From assembly GCA_029204225.1 (NCBI GenBank), contig CM055109.1, forward strand, positions 481,688 to 545,687: a stretch of DNA of 64,000 bases, in the 5' to 3' direction. The notes beneath the pieces are model-generated. The model was given only the letters and a program-made list of their open reading frames with translations. It searched no databases and was not told the DNA's origin. Positions 1-12,259 of this stretch are shown here, one piece after another. The stretch comes from Diphasiastrum complanatum (lineage: Eukaryota; Streptophyta; Lycopodiopsida; Lycopodiales; Lycopodiaceae). Every line of letters begins with the position of its first letter. The first letter of the stretch is position 1. The translations under genes were made by a program, and so were the position numbers.

Positions 1-1879
1 GGAGGGCTACTACTACATCGGATCGAAGACCCTATATCGAAGTTTTCGATATCTTTCAAGTCGAGCAGCTCTATCTGACATGCATTAGGGATGGAGATAG
101 AAATGTCATTTTGCATCAACTTGTTTGGTAATCTCCGACAACGGTGCCAAAAATTGGTATATGTCCCAATATAACAACACAAAATTGTTATATTTATGTA
201 GTATTTAGATCGTTCCCCAAGGATATAGCTCTTAAAAGATGTTAAGTTGATATTTTATTGACTTATTTCCAATGAAATTGGTCTGAATGAGAAGCTGGTT
301 GTCATCAGCCATTTTGTAAGTAGCCAGTATACTTTTAGAAAAGGTGTGTAGAGAAATGAGTGCTAAAATACATTCTTCCATTATCAAACTGAATGTAAAG
401 CGTTCTGCAAATGAGATGTTATCAGAATAGCTCAAAGGAATTACACTCCGATTGATTAAGTTGTCAGCAAGGATCTGTGATCTGTTCGATGCAGGTGCAT
501 ACGAACAGGCAAAATGTTAAACCAATGTATTCTAGGCGGAAGTCCTTAACAACTAAAGTCCAATTATGCTTAAAGAACTCAAGTGATTTGCAAATATGTT
601 AGAAACGTTTATCTTTGTTACTAACATGAATATAGATCAATAACTCAGTTCCTCAGTCAGGGACTATCATTTCACAACATACATACTTTTCTATTAGCAA
701 TTGTGGAAAATTGCACCAAGAGTATGTTTACTCGAATGCCGAACACAAAGTATTCACTCATACGGGCAAAGCGATTTTAGGATAGTTCTTTAAATCAAGT
801 TTACGAATACACAACAAACGACTATAATAACCTTCAGCGCTCTATTCATTTCTCCAATCTCAAACATACAATAACTCTCTCTCTCTTTTGATAATTTGAG
901 AATAAAGAGTGTCTAGTTTTATAATCTATGGAGCAAACAAACACACCTCTAGGAATTCTTGGTGCGTCGCTTTATTTACGAATTCTAATTATCATATAAG
1001 TTACAAGTACAAATAAATTGTACAGTTGATGATTCAATGTGACAATTCGAAATCAGTCGCTTCGTATCCAAGTGTCATTTCATTTCAGGAGGTCATGAAT
1101 TCCTAAGTATAAATTGTCATTTTTGATTAAGTATACAAATATGTGATATCACACCTCAGGCCTTTCTCTTTGTCTTACAAAGCCTTTCAATGTTTTCATG
1201 AATCGTTCCAAGAAAAACATCCAACGACTATGGACAGTGCCTGAATTAAAAATACATATCAATGTTAGTGCGAGAACATGGGAATTACCACAATAACAAT
1301 AGTCTAGCATGGACTAAGAATAGGCAATTGACGCAAGTATATGATGTACCTGCAATGCCCACCTCAACTACCAAATGCACAATGAGATGCATTTTGAATG
1401 GTGAGAATGGATGTGGAAAAGTGCTTTACACACTGCCTCGATGGAGCTTTGTCTTGCTGCCTCAATGAATGCCAATGGTATCTCTTTGGATAAAATGTAT
1501 CTTCATAAGAAAGAGAAACAACAATGACATACATGTTAGTAAGGTCATCATCTTGAATCACCCCAAGAAAAAATGATGTGAATCACATGCGCATTCACCA
1601 TACCTCACGAAACCACTGATTTTGTAGATTGCACTCCTTAACTCCTCTATCAAAAACCCTCTCAACACCAAGCTGCATGCACAAAAACAATTTGGTCATC
1701 GAGATACATATATGCGCAATGAGATCATCATGAAATCACAAGACATGCTATAAAATGTGATTGACAATGTTGAGATGGATGAAATGTCAAAATACATGCC
1801 ACGCCAACCTGTAAAAATTTATGCCAGTCATGAGACTTTAGTCCACTTAGCTTGTTGTCCCTTCTGAAGACACGCTTTA
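1..1879. other. AT-rich stretch with no recognisable gene
   Basis: I see only short open frames below 70 codons, none with a recognisable motif. A short inverted repeat built on TATCGAA lies near position 35. The sequence probably belongs to the flank of the CACTA relic that begins near 1880, but nothing in it proves this. Confidence 0.3.
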
Positions 1880-4197
1880 GGCATCGCATGTGTCATGTTG
1901 GAGTTTGAAAGGAGGCTATTGCCCTCTTTACAATCATTTCTCCTCGAGAAGATCCATGGGGCCTTTGGTAGGACAATGAAAGTCCCAACCACAGTGTGGC
2001 CATAAATTAGCCATCTTTGCCACTTCTTTTAAATCATCTCATACGTCTTTTTTATCTTTCGACCTGGTCAAGTGCTCCCAAATCCTACTCCCGACATTCT
2101 TGAATATGTGCATCAGATCCAAAGGATGGTTTATCAACAATTCCTCCCAATATGGGAGTTCATGAAATATTGATAACCTCTTCATGCCGGGAGGGAGTCG
2201 CCCTAGATATTGATTGGATCTCCAAATCTGAAACCAATCACTTGGCTACAATATTAACAAACAAGCACACACATTTAATTCAGATTATATATTGTTAGAA
2301 GAAATATAAAGAGAGTAATTATAAAATAAATAAATGACATGTACCATTAATTGGCCCAAATATGTATTGTACTTTCATGGAATGAGGACGTTGACCAACA
2401 AGTCCATCACGCATAGGGTGATCGAGTGGAAGGTATCGAGTGTGTGTGGCCCTCATAAACCATCTTTCGCAGATGTTGTGAGTGACGTGCTTGCAAATAC
2501 TCGTCACAAACGGGGCACGCATTGTAACCACTAGTTTAGAGCCCTACATTGAGACCAAACAACCTAGTTAATCGTGGGTCAAATGCTTGAATTGAAAGTA
2601 ATTTTGTGGATGCACATAAAATTTAATATATTAGCATAAATCGAACCACTAGCAAGGACATTTCACCTGAATATTTTCCATATTTAGGAAAGTCATGCAT
2701 CGTCCACATCAAGATGCCCTTTACCACAAAATCTCTTTGTCTCAGTGGACTTGATATATCGCTCACTTGAACTCCTTGCCATAGAATCTTTAGCTCATAT
2801 ATCAAGGGAGCCATATACACGTCTATACTTTTTACCTTGTATTTTTCCGGGATAAGAAGGGTGAGCATTAGGTGCTCCTTCTTTATAATTTGCCAAGATG
2901 TTGTAGTTTACAAGGACAACCGGCCAAGTGGACCATGAATGCAAACCGAATGGATTCATGCCATCCATGCCCAACCCCAAATGCAAATGGCGAGGCTCGT
3001 CCCTAAAGTCATGCCAGGTAGCATCCACGTGCTTCCTTGCTGGAGAATTGATATGGATTCTCATAGTATCGTCCGATGAACGATTGCTCGAATTCCATGT
3101 CATTAGCTCCACGCTGAAATTATCCTTAAACATGTGGTGTATGTTGGGTATGATGGAAAAATGTCTTACCACCTTGGTAGATATGGTCGTTCCTTGTAAA
3201 TCTTGCTTGTAGCAGTGTTTCCCACAGCATGGACACGTGCTTGCCTCTAGCAAACTCATCTTGATATAAGATGCAATCATTGGGACATGCATGAATACTC
3301 TTGTAATCCATGCCAACCGCGGATAGCATTTTCTTCGCTTCTTGTCGAGACGCCGCCATGGTGTTATTTGGGAGCCACATTTTTTTGAACAAACTGTGAC
3401 AAAATATATGTTTATGTAATTAGTTATATATAGTTTCTCACAGCGCATGAATTAAAAATAAAACGAGATTAGAGCAATTTGTATATAACACACATGAAGC
3501 TAGCAAGCTTACCCAAACAACTTCGTGATGCTCGTATCTGACCACCCGTACTTAGTTTGCAAGCTCAAAAGTAACAAACAAGCTCGCAACTTTGACATTT
3601 GTGCACCCTCGTACAAAAGAATAGATGCCAAGCCATGCATCATCTCTTCGTCCCTTGTCAATGTGGCCTCGGGTGGGTCTGTGAAGAATGGATCCTTGTG
3701 TGTTGTGTCTCCTCGGGACATATCTTTGTGCAAGTACACAGGTGGTGTATGCGAGGAAAGTACTGGCTCTCGTGCGCTTGCATGTCTAAATCTTGCGGAT
3801 TGCATGGCAACATCGGGTTGAATTCTTTCATAGTCATGTGAGTGTGAGTCATCGTCCTACACAATACAAGTGAGACAAACAATCAAGAATAATAGAATAT
3901 TCTTCCAATCAGACAAGGCGCCAAACAACATACATGGAAAAGAAGCATGCAGTGATGTCTTTAGCAATACAAAGAGCTTTGCAAAGTAGAACTGACCATC
4001 CACACAAATAATGACTCTCTCTCAATTTGACCATACGTGTGAACATGTGATATATTGGTATGTCGCTCTCGTTGCAGTGTGTACTTACATCGTGCACATG
4101 GGCATGGTATTCTCTGGTGGAACCAGGCCTCTGATCCTATATGTGATAGCCTTGTCTCATCATCTGAAGATGAGGAATGTGAACTCGCCATTTGCAT
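1880..4197 (-). pseudogene. CACTA (En/Spm) TNP2-like transposase relic, minus strand
   Basis: Reading the minus strand downwards, the order matches plant TNP2 transposases. Near 4190-4060 is a transposase-associated domain (CPCARCKYTL). Near 3600-3510 is the segment ending KYGWSDTSITKLF. Near 3330-3270 is YKSIHACPNDCILYQDEF. Near 3230 is a CPCCGKHCYK knuckle. Near 3080-2890 lie the catalytic-core signatures LGLGMDGMNPFG and WPVVLVNYNIL. Near 2830-2680 are IDVYMAPLIYELKILW and WTMHDFPKYG. Near 2500 is CPVCDEY. Near 2170-1900 are LPYWEELL and HPLDLMHIFKNV. The two Asp-bearing core motifs (DGMNPFG and HDFP) are both visible. The reading frame changes repeatedly and contains stops, for example near 2035, so no protein can be made. 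Introns may account for some gaps. CACTA transposases cut and paste the element by binding its terminal repeats in the nucleus. I did not find a CACTA terminus with confidence. Confidence 0.88.
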
Positions 4198-4245
4198 TGG
4201 TGCACCTTGGGAGTTGACAATGGATGGAATACAAAATTAGAGAGC

Positions 4246-4589
4246 GAGGGATATGGAGAGAGAGAAATCATGAAAGAGTTAAAGGTAACCAACACTCCCA
4301 ATTCTAGGAAGGTGTGTAGCCCTTGTTTTTTTCCGATAAAGATGTGATTCAAATGTTTTCTGTTGGACGATAAGTTCCACAAGAAAGCCCAAATGCCGTA
4401 GGCAGGGAGCATGTGGTGACATTTTGGAATAGGATATAGCTATATAGTTCGGGAGTTTTGATTAGCACTCTACTATGTTCTTTCTTTGTTTTCTCCTCGT
4501 GTGTGTTTAGGTTTTAGGGTTTAGGGTGTGCGTGTGCATGTGTGATGACATTCATTTATGTTTCGTGATTTGTTAGATCTTAATTCATT

Positions 4590-4628
<39 letters not shown>

Positions 4629-5815
4629 TTCCCGTATCATAGTCCGAGCTATTATAGGTATTGAGTCAAAGCTATGTGGGAAATACTAATTCATGCTACC
4701 CTCATAATTTTTGACATAAATGTTTATCTCCTATCTTTTGTTGTAGATGCACATTTTGTAGTGTAGAAATACATTCAATTTTATTACACTAGGTTTTATG
4801 AAAATAGATCTACACATCTTAGAAACAAATCTATACTTTTATCTATAAATATGTTGATAATGAGTACATCTATCAACTCGGGGGTGGGAATCAGTTGAGG
4901 TCAGAACAGACCTCGGAATATCTTGATTTGTTTAAGACAGTATACCATCTCTTATTCTGAGGTCCGTTCTGACCTCTGCTCATACATTTGCTATAGTTCA
5001 TAAACAAATTATATGCTAGAATGTTACCAGCTCATATGCTAGATTATATACCTCTGCTCATAAATTTTTACATAAATCTTCATCTACTATCTTTTGTTGT
5101 AGATGCACGTTTTGTACTGTAGGACTACATTCAATTTTATTTGTATTAGGTTTAATGAAAACATATCTACACATATTAGAAACAAATCTGTACTTTTATT
5201 TATAAATCTATTGATAATGGATACATCCATCAACTGGGGTGGGAATCAGTTGAGGTCGAAACAGACCTCGGAATATGTAGATCTGTTCAAGACAATATAC
5301 CATCTCTTATTTTGAGGTCCATTCTGACCTCTGCTCATACATTTGTTACAGTTCATAAATAGATTAATATATGCTAGATTGTTACCAGTGCATAAATGAT
5401 AGACTATATACCTCTGCTCATAAATTTTTACATAAATGTTTATCTCCTATCTTTTGTTGTAGATGCACATTTTGTAGAGAGAGAGAGAGAGATCGTGAAA
5501 GAGCTAAAGGTAACCAACACTCCCAATTATAGGAAGGTGTATAGCCTTTGTTTTCTTCCTTTAAAGGCATGGTTCAAATGTTTCTTGTTGGACGATAAGT
5601 TCCACAAGAAAGCCCAAACGTCGTAGGGAGGGAGCATGTGGTGACATTCTAGAATAGGATATAATTGTATGGTTCGAGAGTTTTGATTAGCACTGTACTA
5701 TGTTCTTTCTTTTTTTCTCCTCATGTGTGTTTAGTTTTAGGGTTTAGAGTCCTGTATCATAGTCCGAGCTTTTATATGTATTGAGTCAAAGCTACGAGGG
5801 CAATACCAACATATA
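4246..5815. repeat. Duplicated block with ~357-bp tandem units carrying hairpins
   Basis: A unit of about 357 bp beginning near 4700 (TTTATCTCCTATCTTTTGTT) is repeated from about 5060, and a third partial copy starts near 5420 and stops near 5478. There it joins a second copy of the sequence first seen at 4250-4690 (starting GAAAGAG, including ACGATAAGTTCCACAAGAAA). Copies differ by scattered substitutions. Each full unit holds an imperfect hairpin: arms 4896-4913 and 4958-4975 in the first, 5252-5269 and 5314-5331 in the second (arm core GAGGTC, ACAGACCTC). The first flank copy touches the 5' end of the TNP2 relic, so the block may be CACTA subterminal sequence. No coding function is seen. 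Confidence 0.75.
4592..4627. repeat. (TG)n microsatellite
   Basis: About 18 uninterrupted TG dinucleotides lie inside the duplicated block. The second copy of the block near 5750 lacks them. Confidence 0.95.
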
Positions 5816-6457
5816 AATCATTTTTCCATCTCCAATTAACCACAAACCATAACCCTAACAATATTAATGATGACACAAATCCATTGAGGATGCAAAGGGG
5901 GCTAATTGGCTCCTCGATCGAGTTGTCTGTGCCGATTGGGTGTCTTGTCTATAAATGACGACACCAAAGAGGCATATGGTATGCAGGCTGTTGACATCCT
6001 TGAACTCATAATTCACCACATGGAAATGAGAAGAGTGTGTATGATACTTCAAACTCAATAACTCTAAAAGGTTGCATAAGGTTTATTTGGATTCAAACAA
6101 GTTTCCATATGTAACCACTTTGAAGTGTTGAGTTCAAAGTAGTAGTATCATTTTCTCTCTTTGATGCTATGAATCGCAAGGTTCAAGGACTGCCATGGGC
6201 CAACACACCATACTCCTCTTTTGCGTCTTCATATAAGAGACACGCCCTCGTAATATACGAGTCACTTGTGGGGCCAGTGAGCCTCTTATTGATGTCTATT
6301 CCTAAATGTGGTTCAATTTGGATCATCATTCCTTGAACTCGAAATGATCGTGAACGGACAATATATGTGTTGGTACTGACGTTGTAGCTATGAGTCAGTA
6401 TACATAAAATTTTTGGCATCTGTTTCACCAAACTCTATTTTTTTAAGTCCACAGGAT

Positions 6458-6536
<79 letters not shown>

Positions 6537-7394
6537 CATGGTGATGTTACTTTGTTTACTATTTTTGAGACTTCCCTTGGTTGTCTGCAGTATTTATCCC
6601 TCTTATTCTGTTGCACCCATTATGTTAGATGATGGATCCCCTACTCAGAGGTCAGGCGATAGTCGCGGGTCATCCCACCTTTCCTCTATGAGCGAGAGTG
6701 AATGCAGAAATCTACTGTATAGTGGTCCTCTTTCAAGTTCAGTTGACCAGTTTCAAACTGGTCAACTGGACTTGAAAGAGATATCGGGTTGACCAAGCAT
6801 TGACCGACCAAAACTTTTGACTGGCCATAACTTCTTTGTCGGAACTTGGTCATGTTGGGGGTCGTTGAAAAGCTCTCGTTGAGGGATTTCTAATGGCACC
6901 ATAATCGTCGTTCAAAAGTTACACTGTTTTTTTGTAGAGTTGCATACTATACTACAAATAAAATGGCTTATTTACGGGCTGTCCCTGACGCAAAATTATA
7001 GTTCTTTGAAAAAAAAAAACAAATCAATTTGAAGGAGCTACGTTGAGAAAAAAAATAAAGAGTATCCATTTGAAAGGCCTCTTTTGTGTTCAGATTTTCT
7101 CTAATGATGGGGACGATTCAGCTGCAACCTTGTTGGTACCCAATCTTATAGTCGACATTCGTGTATTTTCTCTCAAAATCTCTTTCCTATAAAAACACGA
7201 ATGCAATCATTTAGATACGAAACATGATTAGTAATAAAAAACATATCTAAAATAATTATAATAAAATCAAACTAAAAAAGAAAAACTTAGAAATTGGGCT
7301 TGTAAATTGGATTTCCCACCCGAGCCAAGGTGAGATTGGCCCAAGAGATTGATCTCGTTGTTGTTTGAAGCGATCAGGATTGGGATGCTTGGAC
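5816..7394. other. No gene; (GA)n tract and a near-perfect 53-bp palindrome
   Basis: No protein similarity was recognised. The stretch contains a (GA)n microsatellite at about 6460-6532. It also contains a palindrome at 6728-6780: two 26-nt arms around one base with a single mismatch, arm core TTGACCAGTTT. TTGAC-type sequences recur just downstream (6790-6830). The palindrome would form a long hairpin if transcribed. Confidence 0.6.
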
Positions 7395-7401
7395 TCGTGT
7401 A

Positions 7402-7735
7402 TCACCTTTGCCCAATCTTTCTTTGAAGCCCACGTCGGCCTTTTTTTGCCATTTTAACATATCTTCGTAAGAATTGATGCTTATGACGAATATGCATACA
7501 CATATTCGTCAATGCCCACACCTCCCCAAATCTATTTGATTGAAGAAACTCACTATTCAAAATCGCAAGTATCTTATTCTTGTCATCTTGGTCTTGTTGC
7601 TCCCAAGGAGTGAATAAGTTGTGGCCAAAATATTTGAGTGCAAGGTCATGCATCCTATTGATGACGACGTTTCCCTTGGTATCTTTGATGATGGAACCAT
7701 CATCTTCTAAATTTTGTATGATTCCTCCAATGGGA
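7402..7735 (-). pseudogene. Plant transposase-associated ORF fragment (CACTA-like)
   Basis: The minus strand encodes DGSIIKDTKGNVV, then HDLALKYFGHNLF, PWEQQDQDDKNKILAI and NSEFLQ. This pattern (a short beta-rich lead, then W, then a charged DDK-KI-IL helix) resembles the second ORF found next to plant En/Spm transposases, often annotated as a plant transposase-related family. I judge this from pattern only. The frame stops at 7402. It lies between CACTA relics, which fits. It could instead be an unrelated short gene. Confidence 0.4.
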
Positions 7736-7753
7736 TATTCATCGAAAGATTAC

Positions 7754-8017
7754 CTCGTCCGAATCGCATTTGTCTACAATCGTTACAAAAACCCCCGGAT
7801 CCTGTGTGTTGCAAGCCGGATTGTCGAGGCACGATACTAGAAGACATTTGCCACAGACATTGGAGAGATCAAAGATACTCTTTTTCAGTGAGACAACGAG
7901 GTTTCCTGGGGGGAAGTCTGAATGGTCTGTGTTGTAGCATGAGGTGTCTGTTTTTGTTTTCTCGATCAAACAGAAAAGTAGGAGGCCGAGAGAGTTAGAA
8001 AACGAGACAACAAGCAA
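7754..8017 (-). pseudogene. Expansin/EG45-like double-psi barrel exon fragment
   Basis: The minus strand encodes a Leu-rich start that could be a signal peptide (LGLLLFCLIE), then CYNTDHSDFPPGNLVV, then VCGKCLLVSCLDNPAC and PGVFVTIVDKC. The order C...CGKC...C...C...VTIVDKC is that of the N-terminal double-psi beta-barrel of expansins and EG45/barwin-like secreted wall proteins. The exon ends in a good donor (GAG|GTAATC, GT at 7753-7752). The following expansin exon is not found. The next recognisable sequence is the transposase-like fragment at 7402-7735, so this is probably a host-gene piece captured by, or stranded among, transposons. Loss of the rest makes it non-functional. A small intact host gene is the alternative. 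Confidence 0.45.
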
Positions 8018-8099
8018 TATTTACAAAAGAAATGGAAACCTATGCAGAGAAAGAGGGCTATGATGGTGTCAGGTGAGAGGCATCATCACAGCCCACATT

Positions 8100-9560
8100 A
8101 CTATATTTCAAAAGCAAGGAACCCAAGAATTAGTATGGTCACTTTTGGTAGGCTGTGATAGTGAGATTCATCAACCCACATTACTTGAAGCAGGGAAACC
8201 CAAGCATTAGTATGATGTAGATGGATGTGTGACAAGGAGATTTGTGAGATAGATGTGGAAAAAAAACATGAAGATATAGTGGAGGCTATATGTATGCTTG
8301 AGAGATATTTTCCAACCTCCATCTTGGACATACAAGTGCATTTGGTTGTGCACTTGGTCCAAGAAATTGATATTGTTGGTCCTATGTGCACTCAAGGTAC
8401 AAAATATACGATTTTGATTTTTGTGGCCTCAATGTATTTAGCATCATTTTTTTACTATGTCATTGACCACTGCTCTCATCATTGCAATAAATGTTTATAA
8501 CTAGATGTTTTTTTTGGAGAGATTCATGAAAGTTTTGAAAGATTTTGTGCGTCAAAAGACAAGACCAGAGGGAAGCATGGTCGATGGGTGGTTAGTGCAA
8601 GAATCTCTTATCTATGTCACTGAAATTTTGCTTAAAATACATCCATCTACTCCATGGCTATGGAATGATGAGGAGAACAATGAGGTAAAAGGCAAAAAAC
8701 CACAAGGTACAGGTTCTCTTAAGAAAAGGACCCTTTTCTAAGAGAAAAATTTTCTACTTTCATGCTCTATAATTCTAAAGTGATGGATAAGTGGTTGGAA
8801 TTATACGAAGGGATAAGTCATATCTGACACGAAATGGGAATTTGCAAGAGGACGTGATTTTTTTTTATTGTTTTTTTTTTTGTAAAAATACAATGTACAT
8901 GTATAAAAATTGATTATTGTCCTAATTACAGTTAGTATGTGGCAGTATTGAAAGTATAGTGCAATGTAGGCATATGGTCGTCGTCATCACGTTGAACGAG
9001 TTGACATGAAACGAGAAACTTATGATTGTGTTGTGATGGCATCTTTCAATCAAGAAAGTCCGAGCAGTGCACGAGACCAAAGTCCAATCTCTGGAGAGCT
9101 TGAGTATGTAGGAATTATTCAAGATATATATGAAGTGTGTTTCAGTGAAAATGGTAAATAGTTTTTGTTTGATGTTAAATGGTTCAAAATCAATTATCAA
9201 GGGTCAAATGCAACCGTGAAAAGAGATCGTAGTGGATTTTTTGCTATCGATTCAACCAAGACATTAAGCATGGATTTTTCAAACACGTTGGTGTTGCCTT
9301 GTCATTGTGAACAGATGTGTCACATGAGTTTGACATCCATTTTTTCTCAATCATAATCAGTAATATACACTATTTCATTGCAATTCCATGACATTGTTTG
9401 AACAAACTTTTTAGCTTAACATTGTTAAATGTGCAGGTATTTTTTCAACCAGATCGACTAAACAACAAGTGGTGGTATGTTGTTCAAGTTAGCCACACAC
9501 AAGACATGTATTTGAAAATGCATACATTGAGAATGAAATGGATGACTTGAATATTGACAA
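8100..9560 (+). pseudogene. CACTA transposase C-terminal region (DUF4218/DUF4216-like), plus strand
   Basis: At about 8280-8390 the frame reads ICMLERYFPTSILDIQVHL then HLVQEIDIVGP. After an insertion, at 8510-8620 it reads ERFMKVLKDFVRQKTRPEGS. This is the DUF4218 segment that follows the core of plant CACTA transposases. From about 9100 follow YVGIIQDIYEV, FDVKWFKINYQGS and, near 9440-9500, VFFQPDRLNNKWWYVVQVS, which is the DUF4216 tail. A stop near 9160 and several frame changes break it. It is on the opposite strand from the TNP2 relic at 1.9-4.2 kb, so the two are either different elements or one rearranged by inversion. Confidence 0.82.
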
Positions 9561-9758
9561 CACAAACATGGATGTTGATGAGGATATAGAAATATCTCCA
9601 AGTTTTTTAAATATTATAGAAAATACTATAAATGAATCGAATAATTCGGACACAAACGACAATATTGAGAGAGTCCGATTACTATAGTACTGATGATGAA
9701 ATTCATCTAAGCGGAGATGAGTTGCAAGATGTACTAGCTAATGAATCTTGGTATGGTT

Positions 9759-9793
<35 letters not shown>

Positions 9794-10134
9794 ACATATA
9801 TATATATATCACAACCATTTATGATAAAATAATAGTTTGCATAATTATTGGATCTGTATAATGCATTCTTGTATTTTTCAAGTTCATCTTGAGTTCTATC
9901 TGACAATCACTTATGATTCATTTTAAATCAAATGCTTTCACCGCAATCTATATCTTATTAAAGATCTAGCTAAAATTGATTGACCAAATAAAACAATTAG
10001 TGAACATACGTTGATCATTTATATACGCTTCAAAAATAATTATCTTTTGAAACAACCTTACTATACTGAAAATCTATATATTAAAGCAATATCTTCATAT
10101 CTTCACTCTGGTTGAAATAATGACGGGCTTTCTC
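9561..10134. other. No gene; (TA)n palindrome at 9754-9817
   Basis: The first 100 bp may still belong to the transposon tail. At 9754-9817 a (TA)n tract is bracketed by TGGTTGTGATAT and ATATCACAACCA, so the whole 64 bp is self-complementary. The rest shows nothing recognisable. Confidence 0.6.
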
Positions 10135-12259
10135 TACTGCTAACACTTAACTGCCATCAATCTTGTTTCACACAATTTGTGCAACGCTTCATGACATAGC
10201 TGCAAAGACCTATCATCATTTAGCTGCTTTGTCGATGCTATACGTAGAGATGGTATTAAAAATTCAATCGGCATGACAACATCTTGACCATAGACTAGTT
10301 GAAATGGTATTTCATTTGTACTACTGTTGTAAGTAGTTATGAATGCCCATAATGTTGCATGCAGTTTATGCTCCCAATCAGATCAACTCACTGTTTTCAT
10401 CATAATAGTGTAGAGAATCTTATTGGAAGATTCAGCTTGGCCATTCCCTCTAGGATAATAAGGAGTACTAAATCTTTGTATAACAAAAAAATCATCCAGT
10501 AAACACTTTATCGTTTGATTAGCAAAGTGTGTACCCCGGTCACTGACAATCTCGATCGGACATCCAAATATAATAATAATATTTTCATAGAGAAACTTGG
10601 TTGTAGATTTCGCATTAGCAACTTTGACAGCTTTGGCTTCAACCCACTTGGTCATATTATCAGTTGCTACGATAATATATCGGGCCTGAGATTCTCGCGT
10701 AGCAGGATGAATAGGACCAATATAATCCAGTCTCCATTTTTCAAATGGTGCTTGCGATAAAACCAGATGTAAAGGTTCATAGTTCTATCTAGTAGGCCGT
10801 CGTGCTCGCTGGCAAACATCACATGTCTGAATATAGTTTTCTGTGTTCTTATGAAGCGTAGGCCACCAACAACCTAATTGCAAAAGTTTGCGGACAGTAA
10901 TATCTATGGAGAAGTGTCCTCTGCCCATGCCATCATGTGAAAACGTGATTAAATTTGATATTTAATGCGTTTTGACACATCTACGTAGAATATTGTCTGA
11001 TCCATGACGATATAATTTTTCTGCAATCAATTGATAAGGTTCAGCCTTATGAATCAATTGCATCTTTTGTACTTTTGTCAAAGAGTCATTCGGTTGTCCT
11101 AGCGTCAGGTACTCAACAATATCTGCTGCCCACTCAAGTATCACTTGTACATAGAATAATGTAGCGTCTGGTAATTCATCATCCACTTAAGTATTAACTA
11201 GTGCGGATTCAATTTGCGAAACATGGTCGTCTAGATAATATTGCTTTTCCTTATGAACCACAATTCGAAAGTCAAATTCAGTCAATAACAGTAACCATCT
11301 TGCAATACACCCAGTATTGCACGTCTTGTTTACCAAGTAAAGTAACGACTGGTGATCCGTATAACATGAAAAGTGCATTTCCATGAGGTAATGCCGAAAT
11401 GGCACCAACTTCAGGAACTCTCCCAACGAAATATTGATCTTACTAGACAAAATATTCATGAGCAGTTCTGTTTGCGGTGCTTCTGGTTCAGTCATCTTGA
11501 AGGGTTCTTCATGATGATGCAACTAGGCATTCATTTTTGTTCATGAATTTTTCGGTTGCTGCAATGGTGAAGAACGAACTTTGGCTGTTGCTCTAGTCGC
11601 TTCAAGCTTCTCTTCTTCTTGTAGATGTTTAATCCATTGCCTCATATCCTGATATCTTCTTTTTTCTGCATGAAGATTTGGATAGACTCCAGATGTTGTT
11701 GGTATATCAGTTAATGGTATATAATCAGCAGGTACTGGATCTGCTACCAGTTCTTCCTACTTTTGTGCCGTGGTGACCACCATCAAGGGTCCACTTGGTT
11801 TATTCTGAGCTACTTGTCTTTGCTTGGTTGTTATCAAATTTGCAGAAGTTGTAGCCAGCGGTGGCTTTGGTTTTGCTGGACATTCCTTATAGCAATGCCC
11901 ATAACCACAGTCACGACATAATAATACAAATTTTCTTTTATTTGGACATTCTGCAACTCTGTGATTTTTTTTCACATGCAAAGCATCCAAGTGGTGTTCT
12001 GGTCCAATTTCTAGATGCTGTTTGTTGCGCGACAACCTAAATAGCATATTGTTCTGAAGATCCACCTGCTGGATCATTACCATAGTTCAATTGCTCGGCA
12101 CTTTTGTAAGGTTCTGGTTCCATCAAATTGGCAGGAGGGGCGGGGTGCTTTGGTGGGGCAAGTAAGACTAGCCGTTCCGAGTATCCAAGAGTAGATTGAC
12201 GAGGTCTAGCTGTCGGATTTTCTCCATAATGTGGTTCTTGATATCCCATATGGGCATAC
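10135..12259 (-). mobile_element. Ty3/Gypsy pol-gag relic lacking reverse transcriptase
   Basis: Minus-strand order: a gag end with a zinc knuckle (CRDCGYGHCYKEC, about 11980-11890). Then the RNase H region at about 11460-11190 (TDHQSLLYLVN; the usual catalytic context is degraded). Then an integrase zinc-binding remnant near 11080-10970 (KAEPYQLIAEKLYRHG). Then the integrase core at 10655-10383 (TKWVEAKAVKVANAKST, EIVSDRGTHF, YYPRGNGQAESSNKI), continuing to about 10140 (PFQLVYGQDVVMPIEF). The D and E of the core are visible (SDRG, QAESSN). Reverse transcriptase is missing between gag/protease and RNase H, and stops interrupt all parts. The upstream end is cut by the young Copia element at 12,260. 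Confidence 0.85.

Noticed and set aside
2928-3212. Plus-strand open frame of 94 codons
   Set aside because: It is antisense to the TNP2 core of the CACTA relic.
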